Positions 36,867 through 46,939 of a stretch of DNA of 47,654 nucleotides are shown in pieces (position 1 is the stretch's first letter; every line of letters begins with the position of its first letter). The position numbers were made by a program, and so were the translations under genes. The notes below the pieces were generated by a model. The model was not told the origin of the DNA. It did not search any database and saw only the letters and a list, made by a program, of their open reading frames with translations. Origin of the DNA: Pseudomonadales bacterium (GTDB taxonomy: Bacteria > Pseudomonadota > Gammaproteobacteria > Pseudomonadales > Ketobacteraceae); NCBI GenBank assembly GCA_020062665.1, contig JAGUVW010000056.1:1-47654 (forward strand), in the 5' to 3' direction.

Positions 36867-38462
36867 TCAGGAGAACTGGTTCATGGTGTTGTCTTTGCCA
36901 GCCGCCTTCAGGGCAGCTTCACCGGCAAAGTATTCTTTGTGATCGTCGCCGATGTCGGAACCGGACATGTTCTGGTGCTTCACGCAGGCGATACCCTGAC
37001 GGATTTCCTTGCGCTGTACGCCAGCAACATACGCCAGCATGCCTTCCTCGCCGAAGTAGCCTTTGGCCAGATCGTTGGTGGACAGAGCAGCGGTGTGGTA
37101 AGTCGGCAGCGTGATCAGGTGGTGGAAAATGCCGGCATCACGTGAACCGTCGCGCTGGAAGGTCTGGATGCGACGATCCGCTTCCAGTGCCAGTTCGGTG
37201 GTGTCGTAATCCACGCTCATCAGCTTGGCGCGGTCGTACTTGGACACGTCTTTGCCTTCTTTCTGCCATGCATCGAATACCTGCTGACGGAAGTTCAGGG
37301 TCCAGTTGAACGACGGGCTGTTGTTGTAAACCAGCTTCGCATTCGGGATGACCTGACGAACACGGTCGATCATGCCTTTGATCTGGCCAACGTGCGGCTT
37401 CTCGGTTTCGATCCACAGCAGGTCAGCGCCATTCTGCAGGCTGGTGATGCTGTCCAGTACGCAGCGGTCTTCACCGGTGCCAGCGCGGAACTGGAACAGG
37501 TTGGACGGCAGACGCTTGGGACGCAGCAGCTTGCCATTGCGGTTCAGGATCACGTCGCCGTTCTTCAGATCGGCAGCAGAAACTTCTTCGCAATCCAGGA
37601 AGCTGTTGTACTGATCGCCCAGGTCGCCCGGCTCTTTGGTGTAGGCGATCTGCTTGGTCAGGCCAGCGCCCAGAGAGTCGGTACGGGCAACGATCACACC
37701 GTCGTCAACGCCCAGTTCCATGAACGCGTAACGCACTGCGCGGATCTTGGCCAGGAAGTCTTCGTGGGGAACGGTTACTTTGCCATCCTGGTGACCACAC
37801 TGCTTCTCGTCGGAAACCTGGTTTTCGATCTGGATACAGCAGGCACCGGCTTCGATCATTTTCTTGGCCAGCAGGTAAGTGGCTTCCGCGTTACCGAAAC
37901 CAGCGTCGATGTCCGCGATGATCGGCACAACGTGGGTTTCGAAGTTGTCGATCTTGGCCTGAACAGCCTTCTCTTTGGCAGCGTCGCCAGCAGCGCGGGC
38001 AGCGTCCAGCTCACGGAACAGGCCGCCCAGTTCGCGGGCATCCGCCTGGCGCAGGAAGGTGTACAGCTCTTCGATCAGGCCGGGAACAGAGGTTTTCTCG
38101 TGCATGGACTGGTCGGGCAGCGGGCCGAACTCGGAACGCAGAGCCGCGATCATCCAGCCGGACAGGTACAGGTAGCGGCGCTTGGTGGTGCCGTGGTGCT
38201 TCTTGATGGCGATCAGCTTCTGCTGACCGATGAAGCCGTGCCAGCAGCCCAGGGACTGGGTGTACTGGGAGGAGTCCTTGTCATACGCAGCCATGTCTTC
38301 GCGCATGATCTTGGCGGTGTACTTCGCCACGTCCAGACCAGTCTTGAAGCGGTTCTGCAGGCGCATGCGAGCCACGTATTCGGGGCTGATCGCATTCCAG
38401 CTGGGGCCGTTGGCAGCGATGACGCTGGCCGCCTGGTCGGTAAGGGTGGAGTAGTTCGACAT
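36867..38462 (-). CDS. aceA: Isocitrate lyase (long form)
   Basis: 531 aa from the ATG at 38462 (MSNYSTLTDQA) with AGAGGA upstream; 19 further codons are open but unlikely. It cleaves isocitrate to glyoxylate and succinate, the first glyoxylate-shunt step, needed for growth on acetate, fatty acids or alkanes. The catalytic motif is KQCGH (220-224, C222), in the context DEKQCGHQDGK. The length and this sequence fit the long isocitrate lyase of Pseudomonas/Acinetobacter-like bacteria rather than the E. coli type. It is monocistronic, with a terminator after it and a 300-bp upstream region. Confidence 0.97.
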   Translation of the reverse strand: MSNYSTLTDQAASVIAANGPSWNAISPEYVARMRLQNRFKTGLDVAKYTAKIMREDMAAYDKDSSQYTQSLGCWHGFIGQQKLIAIKKHHGTTKRRYLYLSGWMIAALRSEFGPLPDQSMHEKTSVPGLIEELYTFLRQADARELGGLFRELDAARAAGDAAKEKAVQAKIDNFETHVVPIIADIDAGFGNAEATYLLAKKMIEAGACCIQIENQVSDEKQCGHQDGKVTVPHEDFLAKIRAVRYAFMELGVDDGVIVARTDSLGAGLTKQIAYTKEPGDLGDQYNSFLDCEEVSAADLKNGDVILNRNGKLLRPKRLPSNLFQFRAGTGEDRCVLDSITSLQNGADLLWIETEKPHVGQIKGMIDRVRQVIPNAKLVYNNSPSFNWTLNFRQQVFDAWQKEGKDVSKYDRAKLMSVDYDTTELALEADRRIQTFQRDGSRDAGIFHHLITLPTYHTAALSTNDLAKGYFGEEGMLAYVAGVQRKEIRQGIACVKHQNMSGSDIGDDHKEYFAGEAALKAAGKDNTMNQFS

Positions 38463-38719
38463 GGTGAATCCTCTTGGTTTGGGATTTGGGAACTGCAGCA
38501 GGACAACCCTGTTCTGCAAGTGGGCGCCATTCTACTGACGGACAATTCATAAAAGAAATCAATAGATCGTATATTGGGTATTTTCTATATGAATGCCACC
38601 TGCAGCGCAGAGATGGCGCGGGCTCTGGCACCAACGGTCAGCAAAATAGACCCAGCAGTCGGGATTTTATAGGTTAAAAAAACGGTTTTGTCAGCCTGAT
38701 TGATGGATGAAGGGGAAAC
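38463..38719. other. aceA upstream region
   Basis: Gene-free, AT-rich around 38540-38600. It should carry the leftward aceA promoter; the best -10-like hexamer (TAGAAT on the minus strand, about 38531-38536) lacks a good -35, so I do not assign it. Confidence 0.4.
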
Positions 38720-38751
38720 AAAAAGGCCGCGAAAGGTTGCCCCTCGCGGCC
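38720..38751 (-). terminator. Intrinsic terminator after the RND transporter gene
   Basis: On the minus strand an 8-bp perfect stem (GGCCGCGA / TCGCGGCC) with an 11-base loop is followed by five T. It lies 24 bases after the stop codon of the transporter. Confidence 0.88.
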
Positions 38752-38774
38752 TTGAGTGATGCGCCTGGATTGTC

Positions 38775-41102
38775 TCAGACGGCTTTCTTGGGAATGTTGT
38801 TGCGGATCAGGAAGTGGGCCAGGGCCGGCAACAGCCAGATGGCGCCGATCATGTTCCACAGGAACATGAAGGTCAGCAGGATACCCATATCCGCCTGGAA
38901 CTTGATGTCCGAGAAGATCCAGGTGCCCACGCCGATGGCCAGGGTCAGACCAGTGAAGCACACCGCCTTGCCAGTGACCCGCAGGGTTTCGAAGTAGGCT
39001 TCATCCAGGGACAGGCCATCCTCCATGAAGCCCTTCAGACGGGTATAGATATAGATGCCATAGTCCACCCCGATGCCCACGCCGAGCGCAATCACCGGCA
39101 ACGTCGCCACCTTCACACCAATACCCAGCAGGGTCATCAGCGCATTGCACAGCACGGTAGTCAGCGCCAGCGGCACCATCACGCACACCACGGCCCGCCA
39201 GGAGCGGAAGGTGATCAGACACAGCGCGGTGACCACACCATATACCCAGATCAGCATGGTGGTCTGGGCGCGGGAAATGGTCTGGTTCGTGGCCGCTTCC
39301 ACGCCGGCATTGCCCGACGCCAGCACGAACTTGGCCACTTCCGGATCGTCCTCCACCTTGGCGAAATCGCGCACGGCTTTCACCACGCGCTTGAGGGTTT
39401 CAGCCTTGTGATCATTCAGGAACACGATCACCGGTGCCAGGCTGCAGCTGACGTTCATCAGGCCGCTGGGCAGGTTCTGCATGGAGTTGTTCAGGATGTC
39501 CTGCACCTTGGACAGCTGCGCCCACTTCCAGCTGCCTTCGTTGAAGCCGGTGATCACCAGTTTGGACACCGTCACCAGCGACAGCGCCGACTCCACGCCC
39601 TCAACGTTTTCCATGTGCCACATGAAGCGGTCGATCTTGTCCATGGCCGCCACCTTGCTGCAGCCTTCGTCCGGCGTTTCCACCATCACCACCAGCACGT
39701 CGGCACTCACCGAGTAACGGGTGTTGATGAACATGTCGTCCTGGTTGTAGCGGGAATCCGGCCGCAATTCCGGCGCACCGGGATCGAGGTCGCCGATTTT
39801 CAGATCCTTGCCAATATAAAGCCCGACACCGGCGCCGATGACTGCGATGATCAGGGACACCGTGGCCGCCTTGCCGGTAGCAAAATGGGAAATCGCCCGC
39901 CAGAACGGCGCTTTGCCGGCCTGCTTTTTCTCCACCGAATGAATGGCTGTCTTGCTCACGCCCACATAGGACAGGAACACCGGCACCAGCACCAGATTGG
40001 TCAGGATGATCACGAACACACCCAGACACGCTGCCACCGCCAGATCCTGGATCACGCGGATCTCGATCACATAAAGCGTGAGGAAGCCGATGGCGTCGCT
40101 CACCAGCGCCAGAATGCCTGGCACATACAGAGCGCGGAAAGTCAGGCGCGCCGCCGTGACACGATCCGCCACGCGGGAGGATTCCACCGCAAACTCGTTG
40201 ATCAGCTGCACACCGTGGCTCACGCCGATGGCAAACACCAGGAACGGCACCAGCATCGAATAGGGATCGATGCCATACCCCAGCAACGTCAGGATGCCCA
40301 GCTGCCAGATCACCGCAATCACCGAGCACAAAACCACCGTGATAGTGCTGCGGATGCACTTGGAATCAATCAGCAGCAGCACAAAGGTGATCGCGATGGC
40401 GATGATGAAAAACAGCACCACACCCGTAGCGCCGTTGATCAGATCACCCACCTTCTTGGCGAAGCCGACGATGTGAATCTTGTAATGATCCTTCTCGAAA
40501 CGCTGGCGGATTTTCTCCTCCAGTGCATCGGAAAATTCCTTGTAGTTGATCTTTTCGGCGCTGTCTTCGGTCTGCTCGATCAGCGGAACGTACACAATGG
40601 CGGAGCGGAAATCATCGGCCACCAGCCGCCCTACCTGACCCGAACGCAGCACGTTGGCCTGCAGTTGTTCCAGGGACTTGGCCGAGCCGTCGTAGGTGGG
40701 CGGAATGACTTCGCCACCACGGAAACCGTCTTCGGTCACTTCCACCCAGCGCACGTTCGGCGTCCACAGGGATGCAACCTTGGATTTGTCCACACCCTGC
40801 AGGTAGAAGACTTCATCGGTCACCAGACGCAGAACTTCCATGAACTCCGCATTGAAAATATCGCCCTGGGTGTTTTCCACCGCGATGCGGATGTCGTTGC
40901 CCAGCGACAGTTCGTCCTTGTGCTTGAACAGGTTCTGGATGAATTCATGCTTGAGCGGCACCATTTTTTTCATGTCGGTGCTGAGCTGCACGTTGGTGGC
41001 TTCGAAGGCGAAAAAAGCCGTCAGCAGCAGGAAGACAATGACAATGGGCCCCCGCATGCTGAATATCAGGTTTTCGGCGGCGGATGCTTTCTTGATGGTC
41101 AT
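38775..41102 (-). CDS. RND/MMPL-family predicted exporter
   Basis: 775 aa with 12 membrane helices in two blocks: one helix at the start (IVIVFLLLTAFFAFEA), a large periplasmic loop, five helices (VVLFFIIAIAITFVLLLID...), then the same pattern again. The second block includes GVGIGVDYGIYIYTRLKGF. It belongs to the MMPL/SSD branch often annotated as predicted exporter, linked to hydrophobic compounds such as lipids, sterols or hopanoids. It follows a YCF48-like gene (39 bases apart), its usual partner in gammaproteobacteria. The substrate is not known. Confidence 0.92.
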   Translation of the reverse strand: MTIKKASAAENLIFSMRGPIVIVFLLLTAFFAFEATNVQLSTDMKKMVPLKHEFIQNLFKHKDELSLGNDIRIAVENTQGDIFNAEFMEVLRLVTDEVFYLQGVDKSKVASLWTPNVRWVEVTEDGFRGGEVIPPTYDGSAKSLEQLQANVLRSGQVGRLVADDFRSAIVYVPLIEQTEDSAEKINYKEFSDALEEKIRQRFEKDHYKIHIVGFAKKVGDLINGATGVVLFFIIAIAITFVLLLIDSKCIRSTITVVLCSVIAVIWQLGILTLLGYGIDPYSMLVPFLVFAIGVSHGVQLINEFAVESSRVADRVTAARLTFRALYVPGILALVSDAIGFLTLYVIEIRVIQDLAVAACLGVFVIILTNLVLVPVFLSYVGVSKTAIHSVEKKQAGKAPFWRAISHFATGKAATVSLIIAVIGAGVGLYIGKDLKIGDLDPGAPELRPDSRYNQDDMFINTRYSVSADVLVVMVETPDEGCSKVAAMDKIDRFMWHMENVEGVESALSLVTVSKLVITGFNEGSWKWAQLSKVQDILNNSMQNLPSGLMNVSCSLAPVIVFLNDHKAETLKRVVKAVRDFAKVEDDPEVAKFVLASGNAGVEAATNQTISRAQTTMLIWVYGVVTALCLITFRSWRAVVCVMVPLALTTVLCNALMTLLGIGVKVATLPVIALGVGIGVDYGIYIYTRLKGFMEDGLSLDEAYFETLRVTGKAVCFTGLTLAIGVGTWIFSDIKFQADMGILLTFMFLWNMIGAIWLLPALAHFLIRNNIPKKAV

Positions 41103-41141
41103 AAACGCTTGATTCCGGAATTGTCGTAAACGGGAAGACGG

Positions 41142-42212
41142 TTACAGGGATGCAGGGGTTGCCAGCTTGACGCCGCCCTGCCCCACCATCAGCAACTTGC
41201 CACTGCTGGTTTTGCCGATACCCACGATGGCCTGGCGATCCTTGGTGGTCTGCGCGGAAAACGATTTGCCACCATCCTTGCTGATCAGGATGGTGCCGGA
41301 ATTGCCCACCAGAACCAGATTCTGCGCATCCAGCGCCACACCCGCCATCAGACTGTTTTCGGTGGGGCTTTTGATCTCCTGCCAGTTTTCACCGGCCTCG
41401 GCACTGGCAAACAGATTGCCCTGCAGACCGAACACCATGACCTGACCGGGTTGCGGCCCGGTCAGCAAACCAAAGAATGAACCCTCGTAAGGGCTGGGCA
41501 GCGTCGACCAGGTACTGCCGGCGTCTTCGGAGCGGAACAGCAGGCCTTTTTCACCGGCCACATAGATTGTCTTGCCGTCCGCCGAACCAATCGCGTTCAA
41601 ATGCCAGTTGTCCAGATTGTCGAGCCGGGCCGACCAGTCTTCCCAGTTGGCGCCGCCATCACGGGTGTACAGCAACATGCCGTAGGCACCCACCACAAAA
41701 CCTTCCTTCTCATCCTTGAACCAGACGTCCAGCAAGGGTGAACCCAGACGCGGCAGCTGATTGAATTCTTCCTCGCTCAAGGCATCCATCTGTTCATCGG
41801 TGAGTTCCTTGTAGGGATTGGCGTACTGCACTTCCCAATTGCTGCCACCATCGCGGGTATGCAGGATCACCGCTTCATGACCGATGGCCCAGCCCAGCTG
41901 TTCATTCACAAAGAACACGCCGGTCAGCAGTACCTGCACAGGCACCTTGCCCTGCACCCAGGTGCGGCCTTCATCGGTGGAGGTGAGGATATGCCCGCGC
42001 TCACCCACCACCGCGATCTTGTTGCCGGCCACGCTGACATCCGTCAGCAGGGCTTTGGCCGCCTTGGCCGACATGATGGCTGGCCGCGCAGGCAACTCAT
42101 CCTTGCGATTGGAGGATTCAACGATGGGGGAAAAACAGAATGCTGCGACCAGAAATCCCGCCAGAACGGCACTGCGTCCCTTGCTGGTTCCGGTTTTGTT
42201 TGGATACTGCAT
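41142..42212 (-). CDS. YCF48/BNR-like beta-propeller protein
   Basis: 356 aa. An N-terminal signal segment (SAVLAGFLVAAFCFSPIVE) is followed by five to six repeats of the BNR/YCF48 type, each with G..G.IL.T.DGG.NW, for example HILTSTDEGRTWV, VILHTRDGGSNWE, MLLYTRDGGANWE and LLFRSEDAGSTWS. It is a periplasmic seven-bladed-type propeller, and in this genomic setting a probable accessory of the RND exporter. It is related by fold, not function, to photosystem II assembly factor YCF48. AGGTGG upstream of the ATG. Confidence 0.9.
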   Translation of the reverse strand: MQYPNKTGTSKGRSAVLAGFLVAAFCFSPIVESSNRKDELPARPAIMSAKAAKALLTDVSVAGNKIAVVGERGHILTSTDEGRTWVQGKVPVQVLLTGVFFVNEQLGWAIGHEAVILHTRDGGSNWEVQYANPYKELTDEQMDALSEEEFNQLPRLGSPLLDVWFKDEKEGFVVGAYGMLLYTRDGGANWEDWSARLDNLDNWHLNAIGSADGKTIYVAGEKGLLFRSEDAGSTWSTLPSPYEGSFFGLLTGPQPGQVMVFGLQGNLFASAEAGENWQEIKSPTENSLMAGVALDAQNLVLVGNSGTILISKDGGKSFSAQTTKDRQAIVGIGKTSSGKLLMVGQGGVKLATPASL

Positions 42213-42472
42213 AGAAAACCAACCACCTCAATTATTGTTATCCCGAATTGCCGCAGACCTGCTGCGACCTAAAAAACCTGCAGCCGGTACGTAATGACGG
42301 GCCGCTGTCCGATATCGTTTTATGTGCCCGTGGCGGGCTGACGCCCTTTATACCGTAAATCGGCCACCAAATCAGTCAATCCACCCGGGCTGTCCGCTTT
42401 CACCCAGTGATTGACCGATTTTACATTCGTTCGCTGCACGCATTTCGGGCGTAAACCAATCACATTAATTAC

Positions 42473-43867
42473 CTAGCGCTTGCCACGCCGACGCAGGGAT
42501 TGCGGCGAGAAATAACCGTCCGGCGGCGGCTCATCCTGGAATTCCAGCGAGGTGGTTTCCTCGTTGTCGAGGAAAGCCGCGTAGTAACGCTGGGCATTCA
42601 GATCGTAATACACATCCAGCGCAGTCCAGGGCACCGGCACCTCGTAGTAATTCATCAGGTGCGACACGCTCACACGCCAGAGTTCGCCACGGGCATCGTA
42701 CTGATCGGCCACGGCGATATTCCAGCTGTCTTCATCCAGATAGAAAGTGCGACGCGCATAAATATGACGCTGACCCTGCTTCACCTTGCCCTCGATCACC
42801 CACACGCGATGCAGTTCGAAACGGGTGGCTTCGGGATTCAGATGACCCTTCTGCAGCAGATCGTCGTATTTGTAGTTCGGCGAGTTGAGCTTGTAGTTGT
42901 TGTAGGGAATCAGCAGTTCTTTCTTGCCGATGAACGTCCAGTCGTGGCGATCGGGTGCGCCGTTGAACAGGTCGATATCGTCGGCAGTCATCAGGCCATC
43001 GGCAGTCGCCACCGGCATGTCGTAAGACAGATTGGGCGCGCGCCGCACCCGGCGCTGGCCGGCATTGTAACCCCAGGCGGAACGGGGCTCTTTGGTTTGA
43101 TCCAGGGTGTCGTGCACCAGCACGGCACTGCCCGCCAGACGCGCCGGACTTTTCACAAACGACAGGTAATACAGCAGCATGTTGTTGAGCGCGTCGAAGC
43201 TGCCATCCTTGTGATAGTAGAGGAAATCCACTTCCTGCTGGCTGGTCACCAGATTGTAGGTGCCGTTGCGCTGGACAGAGGCTTCTGACGAACTGCGCAC
43301 CACATAGATGCCACGCCAGCGGGTCAGGTGATTCCACAGAATCATCAACGGCTCAACCTGGCCCTGAGCATTGTGCGGAATGGGAAACGGCACGCCACCA
43401 TAGGCATTTCTGAAACCGGTTCCGCCCGCCACCAGTTCAGCCGTGGTGGCGTTTTTCTTGATGTTGTCGTACACCCACTGGGGCGCGGACGCAGAACGGC
43501 GGCTGGGATAGACCGGCACGTAATAGGTATCGGGATAGGTTTTCAGCAGGGCCTTGATGCCTTCCGGCAGGCGAGATTCATACTGCGCCATGTTGGCAGC
43601 GGTGATCTTGTAGAGCATCTTGTCGGCGGCGTAGGGATCGGGGTGATGCATACCGCGGCGGTCGTAGCTGGCGGGAATCTTGTCCTGGGTGATGCCACCT
43701 TCCCACGCCGGAATGGTGCCTTCCTTGTTGCCGGCTTGCTCGGCTCCATAGGGTGTCAGATCCTTGCCGAGCCTGGCTGCTTCTTCCCCTGACACCTTGG
43801 CGACGGCGTTTCCACCCAGCATCGCCAGACTGCATGCCAGAACCAACCCGTGAATCTTCTTCACCAT
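42473..43867 (-). CDS. DUF1329 outer-membrane-associated protein
   Basis: 464 aa from the ATG at 43867 (MVKKIHGLVLACSLAMLGG), a signal peptide cleaved near NAVA-KVS; 34 further codons upstream are open but unlikely. GAGG precedes it. The body has DUF1329 landmarks GKDLTPYGAEQAGN, PAWEGGI, HHPDPYA, AWGYNAGQRRVRRAPN and YLDEDSWNI, a LolB/LppX-like lipid-binding fold. DUF1329 proteins occur beside RND exporters and YCF48 proteins, often with a DUF1302 partner, which is absent here. The 260-bp gap to the YCF48 gene means separate transcription is possible. Confidence 0.9.
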   Translation of the reverse strand: MVKKIHGLVLACSLAMLGGNAVAKVSGEEAARLGKDLTPYGAEQAGNKEGTIPAWEGGITQDKIPASYDRRGMHHPDPYAADKMLYKITAANMAQYESRLPEGIKALLKTYPDTYYVPVYPSRRSASAPQWVYDNIKKNATTAELVAGGTGFRNAYGGVPFPIPHNAQGQVEPLMILWNHLTRWRGIYVVRSSSEASVQRNGTYNLVTSQQEVDFLYYHKDGSFDALNNMLLYYLSFVKSPARLAGSAVLVHDTLDQTKEPRSAWGYNAGQRRVRRAPNLSYDMPVATADGLMTADDIDLFNGAPDRHDWTFIGKKELLIPYNNYKLNSPNYKYDDLLQKGHLNPEATRFELHRVWVIEGKVKQGQRHIYARRTFYLDEDSWNIAVADQYDARGELWRVSVSHLMNYYEVPVPWTALDVYYDLNAQRYYAAFLDNEETTSLEFQDEPPPDGYFSPQSLRRRGKR

Positions 43868-44130
43868 CGAAACGTACCTCGTCACGCTCGCACTTCCCAA
43901 ATCAGCGATCCACAGAATGACCGCAAGGTTTTGCACCATACAGGCCCACTGGGCCAGACGTAATCGCAAAAAATGAAGCAGTAAAACAAGTTAAGCCGAG
44001 AAACCGTAAAGCGCCAGAACGGTGCCAGATAATTGACTGGCGCCAAAAGTAAAACGCGCCATAAGTTAGCCAAATTGATAAGTCTATACAAATACTTATT
44101 ACTAATAAGAACAACGGAATTTATGTTTAT
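43868..44130. other. AT-rich spacer upstream of the DUF1329 gene
   Basis: No gene seen. It is noticeably AT-rich near 44040-44120 and presumably carries the leftward promoter. TTGTAT and TAACTT on the minus strand are 17 bases apart (around 44068-44096), a weak match only. Confidence 0.35.
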
Positions 44131-44164
44131 AAAAAAAGGGCGGAAGCCGTAGCCCCGCCCTTTT
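44131..44164 (-). terminator. Intrinsic terminator of pepN
   Basis: AAAAGGGCGG (44134-44143) pairs with CCGCCCTTTT (44155-44164). On the minus strand the hairpin runs into seven T. It lies 22 bases after the pepN stop. The symmetry would also allow termination in the other direction. Confidence 0.9.
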
Positions 44165-44185
44165 GTTCGGCCTGCTTGACGATAT

Positions 44186-46828
44186 TCAACCCAGCGCCTT
44201 GGTCACCACCTCGTACACATCCGGCGACAGCGGTTCCTGCTTGATACGTTGCAGTTGCGCGCGAATGTGCGCTGCACGTTGTTCGTCGTAGTTGCGCCAG
44301 CGTGTCATCAGGGTGGACATGCGCGACGCGATCTGCGGGTTGAGCGCGTTCAGCTGGATGATGCGATCCGCCAGGAAACGATAGCCTTCGCCATCGGCGC
44401 GGTGGAAATTCACCGGGTTGCCATTGCAGAAGGAACCGACCAGCGCGCGCACCTTGTTGGGGTTGGTGATTTCGAACGCGGGATGCTGTAGTAACGATTC
44501 CACCCGGTTGAGCGTGTCGGCCTGGGGCGCAGTGGCCTGCACGGTGAACCACTGATCCACCACCAGGGCCTCGCGCTGCCAGCGCTGATAGAAATCGTCG
44601 ATGACGGATTGTTTTTCACTGCGGTTGGAATGCACCAGTGTGCGCAACGCCGCGAGTTGCTCCGTCATGTTGGTAGCGTTGTGATATTGCCGCAGACACA
44701 GCTGGGTAACGTCATCGTCTTCCAGCGTCATCAGGTAACTCAGGCAGACGTTGTGAAGACTGCGCCGTGCCACATCTTCATCTGCATAGCGGTACGGCCC
44801 TTCCACCCGCGTGCGATACCAGGTTTCCTGCAGCAACGGTTGCAACGCCATGGCCAGGCCACGCTTGATATGTTCGCGCGCGTGATGAATGCCATCCACG
44901 TTGGTGGGCTTGGGCAGGATTTCCGCCAGATATTGTTCCGACGGCAGCTCGAACAGACGCGCTACCATGGCCTGATCAAGTGAGATGTCCTGCAGCAGAC
45001 GCTTGAACGCATCCAGCAACAGTGGATCGGCGGTAATGGGCTTGCCGGCATCATAGGCCGCAATGCCATCGCACAACACCTGCACCGCCAGCTGCTGGCC
45101 CGCATCCCAGCGGTTGAAACCGTCGCTGTCGTGGGACATGAGGAACGCCAGCTCTTCCCGCGTGTAGGGATATTCCAGTTTCACCGGCGCTGTGAAACCG
45201 CGCAACAGCGACGGTACCGGCTTTTCCTTCACGCCGGCAAACACCAGTTGCTGCGAGGACGCCAGAATGTCCACCACGCCATTTGTCACCATCGCGCCGC
45301 CCTGCAATTGCAGCGGCATGTCGTTGCCTTTGTTGTCGAGCAAACCCAGCGCCAGGGGAATATGCACCGGCAGTTTTTCTGCCTGACCGGGCGTGGGCGG
45401 TGTGGTCTGGTTCACGTGCAGCGTATAGGTCTGTGCAGCCGCGTTGTACTCGCCTTTCACCTTCAGCACCGGCGTGCCCGCCTGGGAATACCAGCGCCTG
45501 AACTGGCTCAGATCGATACCATTGACGTCTTCCATGGCCTTGACGAAATCGTCGCAGGTCACCGCTTGGCCGTCGTGGCGACTGAAATACAGATCCGTGC
45601 CTTTGCGGAAGCCGTCCTTGCCCACGATCTGGTGAATCATCCGCACTACTTCCGCGCCCTTCTCGTACACGGTGGTGGTGTAGAAATTGTTGATCTCGAT
45701 ATAACTGTCGGGACGCACCGGATGGGCCATGGGGCCGGAATCCTCGGCAAACTGCACGGTGCGCAGCATGGCCACATCGTCGATGCGATTTACCGTGCGC
45801 GACCCCATGTCGGCGGAAAATTCCTGGTCGCGAAAAACGGTGAAACCTTCCTTCAGGCTGAGCTGGAACCAGTCGCGGCAGGTGACGCGGTTACCGCTCC
45901 AGTTGTGGAAATATTCGTGGGCAATCACGCTTTCCACCCGCTGGAAACCGGCATCGGTGGTGGTAGCCGCGTTGGCCAGCACGCAGGACGTATTGAACAC
46001 GTTGAGTCCCTTGTTTTCCATCGCGCCCATGTTGAAGTGGGACACTGCCACGATCATGTAAATATCCAGATCGTATTCGCGGCCGTAGACTTCCTCATCC
46101 CACTGCATGGATTTTTTCAGGGACGCCATGGCGTGGTCGCATTTGTCCAGATCGTGGGGCTCGACAAAAATCTGCAGCAACACATCACGACCGGACATCG
46201 TGGTGAAATGATCTTCCACCATCGCCAGATCGCCGGCCACCAGCGCGAACAGGTAGCAGGGCTTTTTGAAAGGATCTTCCCACACCACGAAGTGGCGGCC
46301 ACCATCCAGATCGCCCCGCGCCACCGGATTGCCGTTGGACAGCAGGATCGGGCAGGTTTTTTTATCCGCTTCCACTCGCGTGCGGAAGGTCGCCATCACA
46401 TCCGGACGATCCAGGTAATAAGTGATTTTGCGGAAACCTTCGGCCTCGCACTGGGTGCAGTACATGCCTTTCGACAGGTAGAGACCTTCCAGCGAGGTAT
46501 TGGTTTCGGGACTGATGCGGGTGTCGATGGTAAGGCTGAAACGGTCGGGCACGGAGGGAATCGTCAGGCCTTCATCCTGCAGCTGATAGGCACTCGCCGG
46601 CAACGTTTTGCCATCCAGTTGCAGACCGCGCAATTCCAGCTGAGTGCCGTTGAGCTCCAGCACGTTCGGCGCGTTGCCGGCAGCGGGATTGCGCACCACG
46701 GCCAGCACCGCACGCACATCGGTATGGCCATCGAAAATGCGCACATCCAGATCCGTGGTTTCAATCAGATAAGCGGGAGGGCGATAATCCGCCAGTCGAA
46801 TGGTACGTGGCGCGTTGTTTTCTTTCAT
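44186..46828 (-). CDS. pepN: Aminopeptidase N (M1 family)
   Basis: 880 aa, cytoplasmic zinc aminopeptidase with broad N-terminal residue specificity, used in peptide turnover. The exopeptidase motif GAMEN (268-272) and the zinc motif HEYFH (304-308) with its third ligand Glu at about 327 (LKEGFTVF) are all intact. The length and the C-terminal helical domain match the E. coli enzyme (870 aa). AGGAACCCCTCC precedes the ATG. Monocistronic, with its own terminator, and divergent from the gene at 46940. Confidence 0.97.
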   Translation of the reverse strand: MKENNAPRTIRLADYRPPAYLIETTDLDVRIFDGHTDVRAVLAVVRNPAAGNAPNVLELNGTQLELRGLQLDGKTLPASAYQLQDEGLTIPSVPDRFSLTIDTRISPETNTSLEGLYLSKGMYCTQCEAEGFRKITYYLDRPDVMATFRTRVEADKKTCPILLSNGNPVARGDLDGGRHFVVWEDPFKKPCYLFALVAGDLAMVEDHFTTMSGRDVLLQIFVEPHDLDKCDHAMASLKKSMQWDEEVYGREYDLDIYMIVAVSHFNMGAMENKGLNVFNTSCVLANAATTTDAGFQRVESVIAHEYFHNWSGNRVTCRDWFQLSLKEGFTVFRDQEFSADMGSRTVNRIDDVAMLRTVQFAEDSGPMAHPVRPDSYIEINNFYTTTVYEKGAEVVRMIHQIVGKDGFRKGTDLYFSRHDGQAVTCDDFVKAMEDVNGIDLSQFRRWYSQAGTPVLKVKGEYNAAAQTYTLHVNQTTPPTPGQAEKLPVHIPLALGLLDNKGNDMPLQLQGGAMVTNGVVDILASSQQLVFAGVKEKPVPSLLRGFTAPVKLEYPYTREELAFLMSHDSDGFNRWDAGQQLAVQVLCDGIAAYDAGKPITADPLLLDAFKRLLQDISLDQAMVARLFELPSEQYLAEILPKPTNVDGIHHAREHIKRGLAMALQPLLQETWYRTRVEGPYRYADEDVARRSLHNVCLSYLMTLEDDDVTQLCLRQYHNATNMTEQLAALRTLVHSNRSEKQSVIDDFYQRWQREALVVDQWFTVQATAPQADTLNRVESLLQHPAFEITNPNKVRALVGSFCNGNPVNFHRADGEGYRFLADRIIQLNALNPQIASRMSTLMTRWRNYDEQRAAHIRAQLQRIKQEPLSPDVYEVVTKALG

Positions 46829-46939
46829 GGAGGGGTTCCTGCAAGACGGGTGTTCACGGTGCTTGTGTTCATGGCACTTGTGTTCATGAGAGTAGTCTAG
46901 CAGTATGTCCCAGCGATTCCGATTTCACAATGCGAAGCC

